NCBI GenBank assembly: GCA_004794785.1
Contig: SJOL01004042.1
Location: 150,499-214,498, forward strand
DNA length: 64,000 nucleotides
Direction of reading: 5' to 3'
Source: Opisthorchis felineus
Lineage: Eukaryota; Platyhelminthes; Trematoda; Opisthorchiida; Opisthorchiidae
The translations under genes and the position numbers were made by a program. The notes under the pieces were generated by a model. That model searched no databases and was not told where the DNA came from. It saw nothing but the letters and a program-made list of their open reading frames with translations. Of this stretch, positions 1 to 12,515 are shown piece by piece; position 1 is the stretch's first letter, and the number at the start of each line of letters is the position of its first letter.

Positions 1-2005
1 GTTCTACTTCTCGGCAAAATCCGCGAATCTTCCCGCAGCCGAAGTACTCCGTATTCTATTCATGGATGACAAAGCTGGGACAAAATATATGAAGGAACGA
101 GTGAGCCTGTTTTTTGAGTTTTAAATTTGAAAGTAACTTGCTTAATGAAATTGCTGTCATGGAAATTTGAACAGATCAATGCATTCTTTGCTTTATACAT
201 GTATTTGGGTTTCGAAATAATGTACAGTTTGACATCTGCTTGTATGGTCTCCCAAAAGTGTTAGCCCCACTTTTCAGGACATCGCTCCATTATACTGGTT
301 GAGTTTCTGTCCCATAACAAAAGTTTGCCTACACTCAAGTAGATCAGCCAGTAATTCCTTTCTTTCACTCTTCGGCGATCTTGTTGAGAGCACTGATGTT
401 AGGTTTAGGAACTTTTGAGTTTATGGGTCGACATAGCTTGAGATGATCAACTGTTAGTCGAAAAAATCATTTCGAGCGCATTTGAAACAACACATAATAA
501 TTCTGAATGGGTCTTTGAATCTACAGTGACAAGTCCGTTGCAGAAATAACAATTGCAACTTCAAGCTCTTATTAGGTTTCACTCCACGATATGCCTTTTC
601 ATTTGGAATGGGTGTATTGACGGGGAGTACTGTTTGACATCGGTGGGAAGAGCTCGCCATTTCCTTGTATTCAATCAATTTCGGACAACAATGTCTAGGC
701 TTCTTGGGATAATGTATGGGAAATGTATCTTAATAATGGTTGTGGTTGGATTTCCTTTCGTGTCCATGCTGAACGGATGAGGTCCCCATTGTGGGGGATT
801 GTTTATCAGAATAAAATAACTGCGCAGTTCAACATAAGCGAATTGGGTGCTGCGGTGTAAATTGTTCTTGCATTGGGTTAGAAGAGTATGTTCGCATTTT
901 GAAAAGTCAACATCTCGAAGGAGCCAAAAGTTTGCCCGGTTCTCGTGGTGTTCGCTCTTACAATTTAAACACAGCTGATCATCCACGCTTGACCGGATGA
1001 TGGTGTTGAAACTCCAAAATAGAAGGTCGTGGGGTGCAAGCTTCTGCTGATTTCTATTGATTTATATTTTACAGGGTTCTGAACTTCTCAGCACAAGTTT
1101 ATTTCACTTAAGAGGTGAGATCTCCAGTGAAAACTTTGAAGTCTGCTCACTAATTACAAGTGTAAGTAGCATCTCAGAAGGAATACATAGCAAAAGATAT
1201 CGAGGGCCTTTTTCAGACAAGTCGTCACTCGAGGAACCATTCAACAGCAGACAAACTGTGGAAGGCCGCATGTCCCAGGGTCTAGTGGAGTCTCGATTCC
1301 AGTTGGTGATACTACTCATCAATAGACGAGCTCAATGGTACATTGTGCAGACATATCCGAAAGATGGCGGAATCAAACCAACGTGGGGATTTGTGAGATT
1401 CGCACTCCTGACCACTGTATATTTAGCTGAAACAAGTGCACAATACTACTTAACTGTTCAGCATATGTTGGCTTTAGGAATGAGGTCTTGACTTCGAACT
1501 TCAACAGCCTTTGTGTTCTGAGTAACTCTGTGACTTCTCACAACTGTGAAATATATTTAAAACCTATGGGACATCTGAAGCACATCTTCGCCTCACAGTT
1601 GTGTTCATGTTCTCATAGCCTGGTTCACAGGGCCAGTGCCAACTTATCTTCAGCTGACAGATTCATCATCCATCTCAGTACATAAAAATGCACCACGGAT
1701 TAAGGCTGTCAAGCATATTTTTTAAACCCTTGGCTGCAAGTATCTACGTGCATGCAGTAGTGACATGACAGGTTGCTTTCATGAGTGGGCGAATCAGGCA
1801 GGGGTAGTTAATGATCACTTTGTTTACGTCGGACTGAGGCGACTTATCTTATCATGAAATACAGACAAGAGAACTTAGTCCTTGTAAAGCACGACAAACT
1901 GGAACTCACAGACTGAAGTAAATAATTTCATATAGATATTAGTTAAAAAGCATCTGAGCTTACTTATGTAAAGTACGGTGTTTTGTAGTGCAAAATGTCT
2001 CTTAC
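1..2005. other. No supportable gene
   Basis: Only short overlapping open frames are present here. A plus-strand frame of 144 codons (1057-1491) and a minus-strand frame (1104-1322) overlap each other. A possible acceptor/donor pair surrounds 1075-1163 (+), but nothing recognisable is encoded. Confidence 0.5.
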
Positions 2006-2274
2006 TCGTGTACCATCGTTTGTGGATTTTCTGCTAGGCTGGGCGGCTGTTCCATCTTGCTCTGCTCCCAACAGAGCGTCAATCACGAGGGACGTAGTCC
2101 GTGGCAATTTCAGGACAGAAGAAAGACCTTCCTGAACGCTTACTATTAGAAGTCGTATGCAATTCAGTATTGCAACGGCCTCAGGTATATAAAAGAAGTG
2201 ATCTATCTCCGGGTGTTTGATAAGCAACTTGTAGAAAGCGCTGAATGCCGAGTCAGGGCGAACCACTCTGTCTG
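2006..2274 (-). CDS. Candidate internal exon, helical protein of unknown function
   Basis: An open segment of 89 codons is bounded by an acceptor (gcgatttcag) and a good donor (CGA|gtaaga). It begins with two bases of a split codon and ends in phase 0. The peptide is rich in Leu/Ile/Val with an alternating helical look (for example FYKLLIKHPEIDHFFYIPEA and EGLSSVLKLPRTTSLVIDAL), which suggests an alpha-helical solenoid such as a HEAT-like protein. No family is recognised. No partner exon with matching phase was found nearby, so it could be a chance open frame. Confidence 0.3.
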
Positions 2275-3468
2275 CTGAAATCGCTTCATGAGACTTGAAA
2301 ATGCGATGATGATTGGAAAGCCTCTTGATATCGATAAGCCGAACAAGTTTCATTGAAAGGAGGCTTATAATTTTTGGAAAAGTAGAACTTTTTATGAAAG
2401 TAGATCTAATGTTGCACGGTCACTTCAACTTCGGATGCTCCCATGGACCTTTCTTCATGACTGATGTCTTCGGTATCCTTCTGAGACTGCCGTGCCATTT
2501 CAGGAACTTTGTTGCTTACTGACAATAGTGTCAGTAGCAAAAATCAAAAATGTTTTTGAGTGTCCTGCCTGGTTGCAACCTCCCCCGGGGTGTTTACAAA
2601 ACGAAGCGCTTATGCGATGACGTCCTAACGCTGCTATTTTTTAGGTCACATTGGACACAGATCAAAATGTTATGCAGCGTGTTTGAATTAAGTCCTGGGG
2701 TCGTTAAGCTTTTCTGGATTTTACCCTAGTTTCCCCAGTTTGTACTTGGTTCAATCCAAAGCTAATGAATGTGAACAACAGTTGCTTCATGTCGACGAAA
2801 TTATGATTAAGACTAACACCTGGTTGTTCGCGAGTAGCAAGGTTGACTGGGTGGTTAGAGGTAGAAAATGTACCGCCTGGCAATTAATAACGGGCAACAT
2901 CGGATGAGCAGGAGATTTGAATACATTTTCTGGGTGAATCTAGTGGTTTTAACTCGGTTTTCGGCGTGTCATTCGCGCAAATTCTCATTTCTGTATCGGT
3001 CAAACATCATATGGTATTCCTTCTTTGATTTAGGGAGATAAGAAGCCCAGACGAATGTATTGCGAACCGGCTTCCTATGCATTCTTTTCTGAGGCATGTC
3101 ATCATTTCTTCTGGTAACTTCTATATCTGCAAAGATAATATATCTCTGGCTTTCTGACTTTAGAGTAAAGTTGATGTTAGAGTGGGCATGACTGATTTCT
3201 GTCAAAATCTCAAGGGTCTGAGTTCAGTTGGGCTTCATAATTAGTAAATTCTCCCAGGATAGAAATCAGCTGATATCCTTCAAACTTGCCAGTTAATATA
3301 TCAGTCAGCAACCGGCTAAGTAGAGACATCATGGCAACGCCATCACTATATGTATATCTGATCGATGAGGTAAGACTACATATTGGGCATACATGGAGTC
3401 GAAGGCCATTTCCAATAATCTGTTGGTATGCTCGTTACTGTTTTTAAAATTACGGAGGTAGTCCGTCG
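2275..3468. other. No supportable gene
   Basis: Only short frames are seen; no coding, RNA or repeat feature could be supported. Confidence 0.5.
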
Positions 3469-4005
3469 TTATGTGAAGCGGCATACTGATAAAAATGACG
3501 TAAGATCAAGTGTAAAAATTTGCTGTCTATTTACGCTCAGCTGTCTAATTGTATCAACAGACCTACGCAGCAACAAATTTGCCGGCAGCCATCCGATCAA
3601 AACCTTACCTGAGCACATGCTGTGTTGCACCTTGCACAGTAGACAGTACCAGGTTGCTACCTCTTTATTATTATGATAGGACTTGAGTACGTTTTCGAAA
3701 CAGACAGTAGTGTTTGTGGTGTTGCCGGTGAGGTAGATGAATTGGTGTTTGTAGTTTTCAGTGGGATTCATGAAGGTTTTTTTCCTACTTAACAGGGGAC
3801 ATTTGGATTCTGCCCAAGACTTCCTGTAAGCCATAATTTCACCTGTCTTCTGGCCCGATGTTGTATTCTTCTTAGGCGAGTGTGGACAGACATCCTTGCT
3901 ACTATGCTGATCAATGTTGACCGTTGTGGCAACTACCGGAACTTTCTGGACTAAGACTGTACTAGTCACATAATTTTCTGACCTATCTTTACCAGCGATT
4001 TGCAT
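3469..4005 (-). CDS. Uncharacterised 178-codon open frame
   Basis: An ATG-initiated frame runs 178 codons to a stop. It is unusually long for this AT-rich region, but frames of this length are expected about once by chance in a 64-kb window. The N-terminal half is Lys/Thr/Ser-rich, and a central WYCLLCKVQH stretch carries a Cys-x-x-Cys pair. No domain is recognised, and neither splice sites nor a promoter were identified. It could be a single-exon gene, part of a decayed element, or noise. Confidence 0.2.
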   Translation of the reverse strand: MQIAGKDRSENYVTSTVLVQKVPVVATTVNIDQHSSKDVCPHSPKKNTTSGQKTGEIMAYRKSWAESKCPLLSRKKTFMNPTENYKHQFIYLTGNTTNTTVCFENVLKSYHNNKEVATWYCLLCKVQHSMCSGKVLIGWLPANLLLRRSVDTIRQLSVNRQQIFTLDLTSFLSVCRFT

Positions 4006-6411
4006 TCTTTTTTCGTTGCTGGAAAGTGATCATATAGAATACAGTTAAAAAGACCGCTTTTGGTTCCACAAAATCAACTGACAGATCACCTGCCTACCGA
4101 ATTTTCTAGTTATCGACCTTCAGTCTTTCGACCCTTTATTCCCATAGATGTTGGCTCGGTGACTGGTGGTTTAGCAAGCTGAAATTTAATTAATTCATCT
4201 CCAAATAATTGGATACTGATTACCGTGCCCCAGTGGGAGTGGACTGATATGTTGATGCAGCCTTTCAGTACAATACAATACAGTACTAAGATTGTTATCT
4301 CCCAGATAGACACAAATAATTGGAATAGACCCTGGGGGGCATACCTACTGAAATGGGTCATTTCGTTCAAAAAATGAAACAGTGGTTGGTTCAGCCTACC
4401 GAGAATTAAGGTTCGTCTTGTTTGATGTCTTTCACGAAAGACCTACAGTACGACTTTCCTGAGCGCCGTGTCGCCGCGGAGTCTCATCGCAGCCACATGA
4501 ATCATAAGTATGATACTAGGGTCCATTCAAGAACGCACATGTAGATACGGCGGTGAAGGACAAGCCTTTAGGGTATTTTGATCTCTGATATTTTCAGGCG
4601 GAATCCTAGCCTTAGTCGTTTTACCGATCCCAGTTCGGCGGCGCATTGGCCACTGAGCCTGAACCGCAAGCGACTGGTCAGAAGATCGGGCAGCTAACTA
4701 CGCAAGCTCTGATTGGTGGAAAATTTGTACTCAATAAATGCCGGTGGCCAATCCTGCGTCCGGTAGAAGTCCGAATTTTCAGAATGTGGTCGTTACATAT
4801 GTTTTAATTACGAGACGCTGTACATGTTTTTATAACTTGTTTTAGATGTTGATTATAATCTAAGTACCTTTGGCGGCTCTTCTGCTGAAAACACAAGGGT
4901 GGAATAACATGAACAAAAACTGAGCTGAGCCACAATCGTCACTTCAGATGTCAGAACTGTTTACTAACTCAGCATTTGTGCTGTTTGCATTGAGACTAGT
5001 CGTTTTCGGTTAAACTAAAAATCGATCTTAGTTCAAATTTCAGAATAACAAGACGATCTTTTGCCGTCACTTTTCTGTTTTACTTCGCTTCTATGTGCTT
5101 CAAAATTCTGTGGAGTCTACAGTTTTTCGGCCGGGTGTATGTTCGATTCACCTGCAGTCTTGTGGTATTCTGAAATTATAATTAAGAAAGCTGGATTGGA
5201 GAAATAATACATTCATACATATTTGTTACGAGATGTAGTGGATTGTCCGTCTACCGTGGACTGATGTGAATAGAAAAGAAGGGGAAATAACGGGTTCGGC
5301 TGGAAGATCACACCTCTATGAAACCAGCACATGGAGTAGTCGATACATAAATCAATAAAAATTGCTAACTCTTAGAAAAGAAGCAAGCACAACTTTCGTA
5401 ATGTCACAAAAAACTGGGATCCAAAAAAAGATGGAATAAAATACTGTATCCTCGACTAAGTAAGGACCTATTGAAGGAACTGATTCCAACAAACGTTTTC
5501 TGTTACCAAGTTTTCATGAGAAACATTTACGCCAACATAAAGTGACTTCTTCGTTGCCCAAGAGGTTCACCCAATTCCATCTCAACCAAGTGGCAAGACA
5601 CTAAGCTCGTTCCGCAACTTTTCAAGCATGAACCATTAAGGTTAACCAGCAGGTTAACCGGAAACTTCATTTTGGGTCGCCAAGCCAAGTAAATTTTGTT
5701 TAATGTTCTGGGAACTAAATGGGTAGGAACCAAATAGGTTGGTCCTTTGTGACTCCTCTGTTTTCCGAAATAAGCGCTAAGTGCACAATTCTCTAAAAAA
5801 AAGCACGTAAGTAAGAGTAAGAGCACGTAAGAGTATGCACATCACACTTTGTGCAATTTCCTGCAGGGATTTCAACCTATCTGGTCGTCTACATTGTTCA
5901 ACCTTTTAACCGCAGGCCGCCTGTGGTCTGGCCATACCACACTTACGTACGAAGAATTATGGGCGCTGAAGTCTGTCACAGTCTGTCTCCCACATGTTTT
6001 GCTTAATTGGTGTGGTCCGGATAACAGAGCCTTTCCTTATCGCGTCCCAAAAGCTGCACTTTGCCATTTAAGTTAATATATCAGTGGTACTGCGCAAAGC
6101 AACATCCAGCTACTTACATTACGGGTGTCAGGGGCGCAGTGCTCTACTCCGTTTGAAAATATTCGAAGCGGAGTTGAAATAAACCGAATGGTAGTAAGCA
6201 CAGTGGCTACGTAAATGTCATGTGCAGTAAGTCGGTCGCAACACAAGTTTCAGTGGACAAGTGCCAGAGGGCGACAATCTGAAAGCTTAGAAAGTTGAAA
6301 AGACAGCATTTAGTGTGATAGATATTTACCAACAGTACTCAGGTACCACAGATTCAACTCGACAACAAATCTTGCCAGGGTAGGCCCTAGAGGTGAAAAG
6401 ATGTAGCCACA
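4006..6411. other. No supportable gene
   Basis: Short frames only. The 99-codon minus frame at 5527-5826 includes a small internal duplication and carries no recognisable domain. Confidence 0.5.
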
Positions 6412-6580
6412 TCGTCTAAACGCAAAACACTACTCATAGAGTTGCTGAAAACTTTTCAAAAGCCCACGTCCGGTTGTGCCCTTTTTGGCACTTATCATAA
6501 ACGAGAGATCCAGCTGGATTCAGTTGAATCCCTCGTCAAAACCAGATTCGTGTGCAAATGAGAGCATTTGTTCAAAGCTA
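6412..6580. repeat. MITE-like palindromic repeat, partial copy
   Basis: It begins with the family's shared segment (AACACTACTCATAGAGTTGC). It continues into the second shared block (ATAAACGAGAGATCCAGCTGG, then GTGCAAATGAGAGCATTTG). The same blocks occur at 12.05, 46.9 and 56.9 kb. This copy lacks the opposite arm. Confidence 0.6.
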
Positions 6581-6892
6581 TCCACACTGTTTTCACTCGT
6601 TGAGATGTACCTGTTAGGATTTCTACTAAAATATGAACCTAACAGGAGGCAAAAGCAAGTTGCACGACAAGAAGAAGCGCAACAACCCGACTTGGAAGGG
6701 GCAACTGAAGCATAAGCTGGACACGCTTTGGTATACTTTGCGGCCCGTAATATATGGGCAAAAGGTGTGCCGTGTAAGGTTGCAGATAGCCTCCAGCAAA
6801 TTTTATTCGCACTGCCAGAGGAACTTCCAACCAAATTTTTGTGTACACCGATGGTGAACGTCCTGTGTGCATCTCTGGCCAGCCCTGTGGAT
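6581..6892 (+). pseudogene. Possible coding remnant with one in-frame stop
   Basis: One plus-strand frame stays open except for a single TAA at 6713-6715. Downstream of that stop it reads 58 codons of protein-like sequence (including LVYFAARNIWAKG and LQQILFALPEELPTKF) up to TAG at 6890-6892. The frame upstream of the stop is charged and Gln/Glu-rich. I do not recognise the protein. Three frames are simultaneously open here, so base composition could be the cause. Confidence 0.2.
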
Positions 6893-9800
6893 TAGCACGG
6901 TTTGATGAGTGGAAACCAAGGGGTGAAGATTTAGCTATCAATATAACGATAGATTAAATATATGAAGGGGGCAAGACATTGTCTTTTATTTGAGCGAATG
7001 GTGATTTCACTGTCTGGATTTTGCAACATCTACACGCACGGGCACATTCAATTATCTTAGCCGGATAAAAGGGCTGATTGTAAACTTCGCCTTAGCTGTC
7101 GCTGTCTGTAACGCACACGTCCAAACGCGGACGCTGAACCACCAGACCACCTATTTGACTGCCTGCGTGGGCTGAGTAGAATATTGTAACTTCGCACAGT
7201 TGACGAACGACTGCCACCGCTGCCCGTAGTGAGAACTTTTGGTATGACGATGGATGAAATGGGGGGGAGGGGTAGTTCGGTCGCCATGCCATCAGTCAGC
7301 TGGATGTTTGATTTGTAAACCTGCTGGACGCATCATATTTATCGAAATGGATTTGTTCAGCCCGTGACCTCGAACAAACTTGAGAGGGTTTTTTACTATC
7401 AGGATGTGGTGCATTTTCAAGAAAGATGTTCAATTATTAGCCGTGTATGATTTCACTAAATTGAATAATAGCAAACTATTCCTTTCAGCTAGGAGCAAGA
7501 ACTTCACGTCAATTGCTCATGTTATATTCTCCAGAACACAACCCTGGTCGTAGAAGCAAGCCGAAAGTGGAACAGTAGTCTTCTGGAGATGCGTCAGTGC
7601 GTGTCCGGTCCCCCGGTAGTAAACATCCTAACACGCGATAAAGAAAAATAAAAGGTTTGGCTGCATAGGTTTGCTTTTCAGTTTGTCAGCTAGGAAACAA
7701 TACAGTTCCCATCAAAATTACTCAATAACGGGCGCTCAGCTGGATAGAGATCACATGCTTCGGGGAGAAGATATCAGTGACTTATTTCCTATCTTCGTTC
7801 AAAATGTCCCGAACTGTTTTGGTCGTAATCCCAGCGTCACTTGCCGTATACAGTAAAAAGAAAGAGTGGATTTTTGAGATAACTGGAGTTACCATTGACC
7901 GATTCGCTTTATTATCTAAATCAAGCTTTATGATGATTAACAAAAAAATCGACTCCTCTGTGGAGAAGCTTTTGATCCACAGTTGTCCTAGTATGTATGA
8001 TCTTCGCATATGATTTATGAAAGCGTTGCGTTATGTGAGTATGTCTATCGGAAAGCCGATTATTCAACGTTTATTAACGTTTTATTAACTCGTGGTAATG
8101 GGCAGCTTTGGGGCGTTCTTGGTTGGTCGATGTCTGCCTGGGAGCTGATATTTTGGGAAGGTCAAGAAGTGAACAAACCGGATTCAGTGGGAGGTGTTTG
8201 CAACTGCCCGTTTCATGCCCCACAGGAGAATTCACTGGTCCACTCCACTTAGTGATAGTGCGACATTCAAGATGATTCCAAACTGCATGACGTCCTACAA
8301 GCAGATAGTAAACATAGTTGATAAACTTATGGAAAAAACTCTAAAAACGAAAGAAAAGTATATGGAACGCTCACGTTAATCATTCAGGTAAAGAAGACCT
8401 TCCTGTGCATAGTACGCAGATAGAAACTGTAGAGTGTAAGTGCTGTTAGATAAAAAGTTAACTCTTTCGGGTGGGGCGAATTGCAAATAGCCGTTGAAAT
8501 CAACGTAGATGCGCTGGCCATAACTCCTCACAAGAGGAACTTATTTAGGGAGGCGGACTCTCATAAAGGTTCTTCAATACCTTTTTCATCAACTATGAAA
8601 CCATCCACGATAGGCTAATAGCCCTTTCCTCGTGGTTTTCAATGCTGAGGGGAAATTGGCTAGTTGAAAAGGCTACTACTTCACCCAGACAAAAGTCGGT
8701 AGACGGCCTGCAAATAAAGTCTTGAAAAGAATGCGAAACCTGTGATTTTGTTGGGCACTAGAAAGGACAAACAAAGGGAGAGGACTATTATTTACTTTGT
8801 TCTGTGCGTTGAACTAAGATTTTTGAGTGCTTCAGTTAAACTACTTATGTTAGACTGGACAGTAAACCTGGAGTAAAGCTTTGGGTTTACTTTGTTTCAG
8901 CAGAAATACGAATATTTTTAAAAGGTTTATAAAATGTGCATTACGCTCATCAACTTAGGCTCTTGGGACAAACTATGAAAGCTTAGCGCTTAATCAGCCA
9001 AAGTATCAGAAAGTTAGTGTTGTGGTGACCAAGTCCGAATATATACATGCGGTAAGATGCTGCAGAAGAGACGTTTTTGATGGTTGAACATTTCGGTGTA
9101 AAGTTCGCATCATCGTCTGCGATTCAGTTAGGAACCAGTGCCCAAAATCCCCAACACAGTCTAATACTCGGTGGACCCGTGGCGATCCCTGTTGCAGACT
9201 TTCTGGATTAGGTTTTCTATCGTAATACTAGCGTGCCCACGTTTCAATAATCCCACTTTGATAAACCGCAAAGGGAGATTATAAACGGAGGTGGTGTAAA
9301 CTTACCTATTGCAGGACTGTTCCTTTTTTCCTTTCGAACAGGTTTTAAACGTCGGGCGCGACGTAGTAAGAGTTCAACTGTTGAGTCCTTCTGAATCCCC
9401 CTGGAAGCACATGAAGTAATTGACGAGAAGCGAAAATTTATCTGAATCAGCCACGTAATAAAACAATGTCGGACAAGAAAAATTTCTAACCGGAAATTTC
9501 TGCTGCCATGTTTTCTCAAACAGGCCCCTTCTAAAAAATGCCACTAGCACAAAATTCCACAAATTGCCATCTCCAAAAGAGCGATAAACCCATTCACTGT
9601 TTACGATTTTGCTTCCCATTGAAAGAATTACCCCTCAGAAATGTCACGAACTAACCATAGTATCGGGAAGGTAGATCGGTCATTTTGTATACTTCGTTGG
9701 TGAAACGTTTCGTTTCGGGTAGTCGAGGAAAATGCGTGCATTCACCTGCAGCATCACAGGAGTAGGAGCGCACCAACAAAGGAACTGGTATAACTTAGCC

Positions 9801-12051
9801 TAAGATGAACTATATGTTCGTGTTTCTACCATGGTCACAAACTTACACCTGTTAAAACACTCTAAATTACAGAACGAATCGGTGCTATAATGGCACCACC
9901 GTACTTCAGCTTACAGGAAGCCTTTTCAATAAAGTCACCTCAGTTGGAAAGGAATTTACTGGCCAAAAGTTGAAGAATTTTCAGCGGTAAAAAGACTGGG
10001 AGTGGTAAAATAGTACGACTTCTATTCTTACTCACTTAGTAATATAAGGAAGTCAGTGACCTCTTATCAGGGTAATAAGATATGCATACGATACACACGA
10101 TGTGCAAAAGTTAAGAGAATCGACTGGTTGACGCTTTGCTTAATAACAGTCTACCTCTTGAAAGCCTCTTTCAGTGTGCAGTACGTTCTGAGTTTGAATA
10201 ACTTTTGACGGGTTCCTTCGAAAGCTGTTTTGAATGTGGAACAACCGTTTGACTGTAAGCCTGGTGCGTTGCGGAGCACAGCAAATTCCCAAAGAGAAAA
10301 TACTGGAGTTTCTCGGAAAGTCTACAATAACATTCTTTGTCAGAAAGGGACAGACACATTTAGGAAAACGTCCCGCAATTTCCCGTGAGTTTTTTCCCAG
10401 TCACAGTCAACAAACTACTAAACAACTGGAACCTTCAATTCTGCGTACCCTTGCGACATACGTGGAATGACAACGGTCGATTTGCTGTTTCTAACAAAAT
10501 CCAGTGAAAACCTTCCTTATGCTTTCAGTCTCATGCTGAACTTCGGAAATCATTATAACACACTTCATTTTCGAGGCTTTTCCGTCATATGTACCATAGT
10601 ATTTCGCTGATCTGACCAGGGAAACGTTCACTTACATTGTACCACAATGATTCAGCTGATCTAAATCCACTCTCGATCTCGCCAGATGAACGAAGGCAGC
10701 TACAGACTACCACCAACCCCACTCCCGTCATATTCAGTAAAATTAGTGGATTGATGCTGACCCCGGCCATGCTGGATGTTCCAACAAACCTACGTCAATT
10801 GAATGGTGAAGGATTTGAGAACCGGAACCACTACGTCGAGAGACTTGCGTAGATACTCACAGTGCACTTTGAAAACGGACCTTTGAGCAGGGTGTTTATG
10901 CGGAGAACCGCTCTTTGCTTCTGAGTTTCAAAACCGGACTCACTCACCGTTGTGAGGCAATGTGATGATCCCAAAAAATCCATTCTACTTTTCTCAAACT
11001 CACGTGAACGTCTGCACTAACCTACTGCGAGTTTGTAAACACACATGTGTCATGGGCTTTGACAAAGAAAAGGAGTAGTTCAAGAGCTATTTCAAGGTAG
11101 AAAGTGTACTAAGATAGTTTTTTCACCCTGTCATGATAAAGTGAGACTGCATAGTTGCAACTAAGACATCGGAACAATGGCAAGTTATTCCGGGAGATTG
11201 TATTGATTTTAGATCTGAAGGTAAGCTAGTGAGCACTTAGCAAGTCGGCACAGAGTCTTAGTGAGAATCTCCTACAGATAAAGCGGAATCTGAAGCATAG
11301 TCCAATGCTTGTGTATGTCAGATAAGCGAAGAAATTGCGGTCCGCTTAAGAGATGAATTCAATGAACGCGAATAATTACTGGACAGCGACAAAAAGCTAA
11401 ATTGAAATACACCCTAAAAACGAGCATTCTTCAGCGGGAACTTTATCGCTGATCCGAAGACAAAGAAACAATTATGCGTTCATTTATTCATTTATTTGTA
11501 CATCTACTTATAAATTTATTTGCGGGTATTTATCGTTAGTAGAATAGAAAAATATATCGAGCAATGTGCCATAGTTTGCTGTAAAAAAAGCGCAACATTC
11601 TTTCAGTATATTTCTATCAGTCGGAGGTCTTTATGGGTTATCCCCTACATGTTTTCGCCCATCGGATGCCTGGAAACACAAATGCTGTTCGTATGGTAAG
11701 TTTGTTTCTTCGATGGAAACTTAGAAGGGAAATGTATATATGAAATGTTAATGAATATGTGTAGCGATGTAAGGTAGTCGAAGCAACAATAACGGTAGAA
11801 AGGAATCCAGCCTACTCACCATTCCCTCTTCAGTTTGTTTCTATGAGAATCCTTCACTGTCTGGTTCGTCGAAGGCACTTCTGTCCTGTATTGGAGCATG
11901 TTGTTTTTGACGCTGGTAGAAGAAGCTGAGTCGCAAAAATTGCGAAGTTCAAGAAGAGTTGGGAAGCACTGTTAAAGTTTGGCTTTCAGTTGCCTTCTGA
12001 ATGTGAAAAATGGAGAGTTCTGTTCACCTAAACTAGTTCGAACCTGTTGTC
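6893..12051. other. No supportable gene
   Basis: Frames are short. A G-run (7260-7270) and a locally GC-rich patch (7060-7290) have overlapping minus frames without a domain. The plus frame at 10637-10852 is open for 71 codons but unrecognised. Confidence 0.45.
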
Positions 12052-12515
12052 TAGACGTAACACACTACTCATAAGGCTACTGAACATTTTACAACAACCC
12101 ATAACCGGTTTCTGTCTTGTTGGGCTTATTACATAGGTGCAGTCCCAGAGTTTCTGTCAACCTTATGTCCATCTTGAAGCCAAATTGGACAGATTTCGTC
12201 AAGCACTCGCGTTTGCGCACGGATTTGCTTTTGACAGGAGACTCAATTGAATCCAGCTGAATCTCTCGTTTATGATGGTCCGCCTCAACTGAATGTGCCA
12301 CACACACAAGGGCGAAACCGTTCGTCGGCTTTCGAACAATTTTCAGAAAACTTGTGGGCAGTATGTTACTTCTAGGTGAAAACGTATTGTGGTGTCTCGA
12401 ATATCGTACTAACTGAAACATGAGGCGGCCTGGTGCATCACATCCAGTTGAATCGGACTGTCATAAACGAGGAATTCAGCTGGACTCATTTGAGTCTCCA
12501 GTCAGAAGGAAAAAT
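12052..12515. repeat. MITE-like palindromic repeat, long copy
   Basis: It starts with AGACGTAACACACTACTC and continues through AATCTCTCGTTTATGATGGT. It passes a central segment shared with the 56.9-kb copy (TCGAATATCGTACTAACTGA, then ACATGAGGCGGCCTGGTGCA). It ends with the inverted arm (TCATAAACGAGGAATTCAGC). The arms are complementary across the centre, so the unit can fold back on itself. No transposase frame is present. Confidence 0.65.

Noticed and set aside
5527..5826. 99-codon minus frame with a hydrophobic start
   Set aside because: It contains a local nucleotide duplication and no domain; the hydrophobic start reflects a pyrimidine-rich tract.
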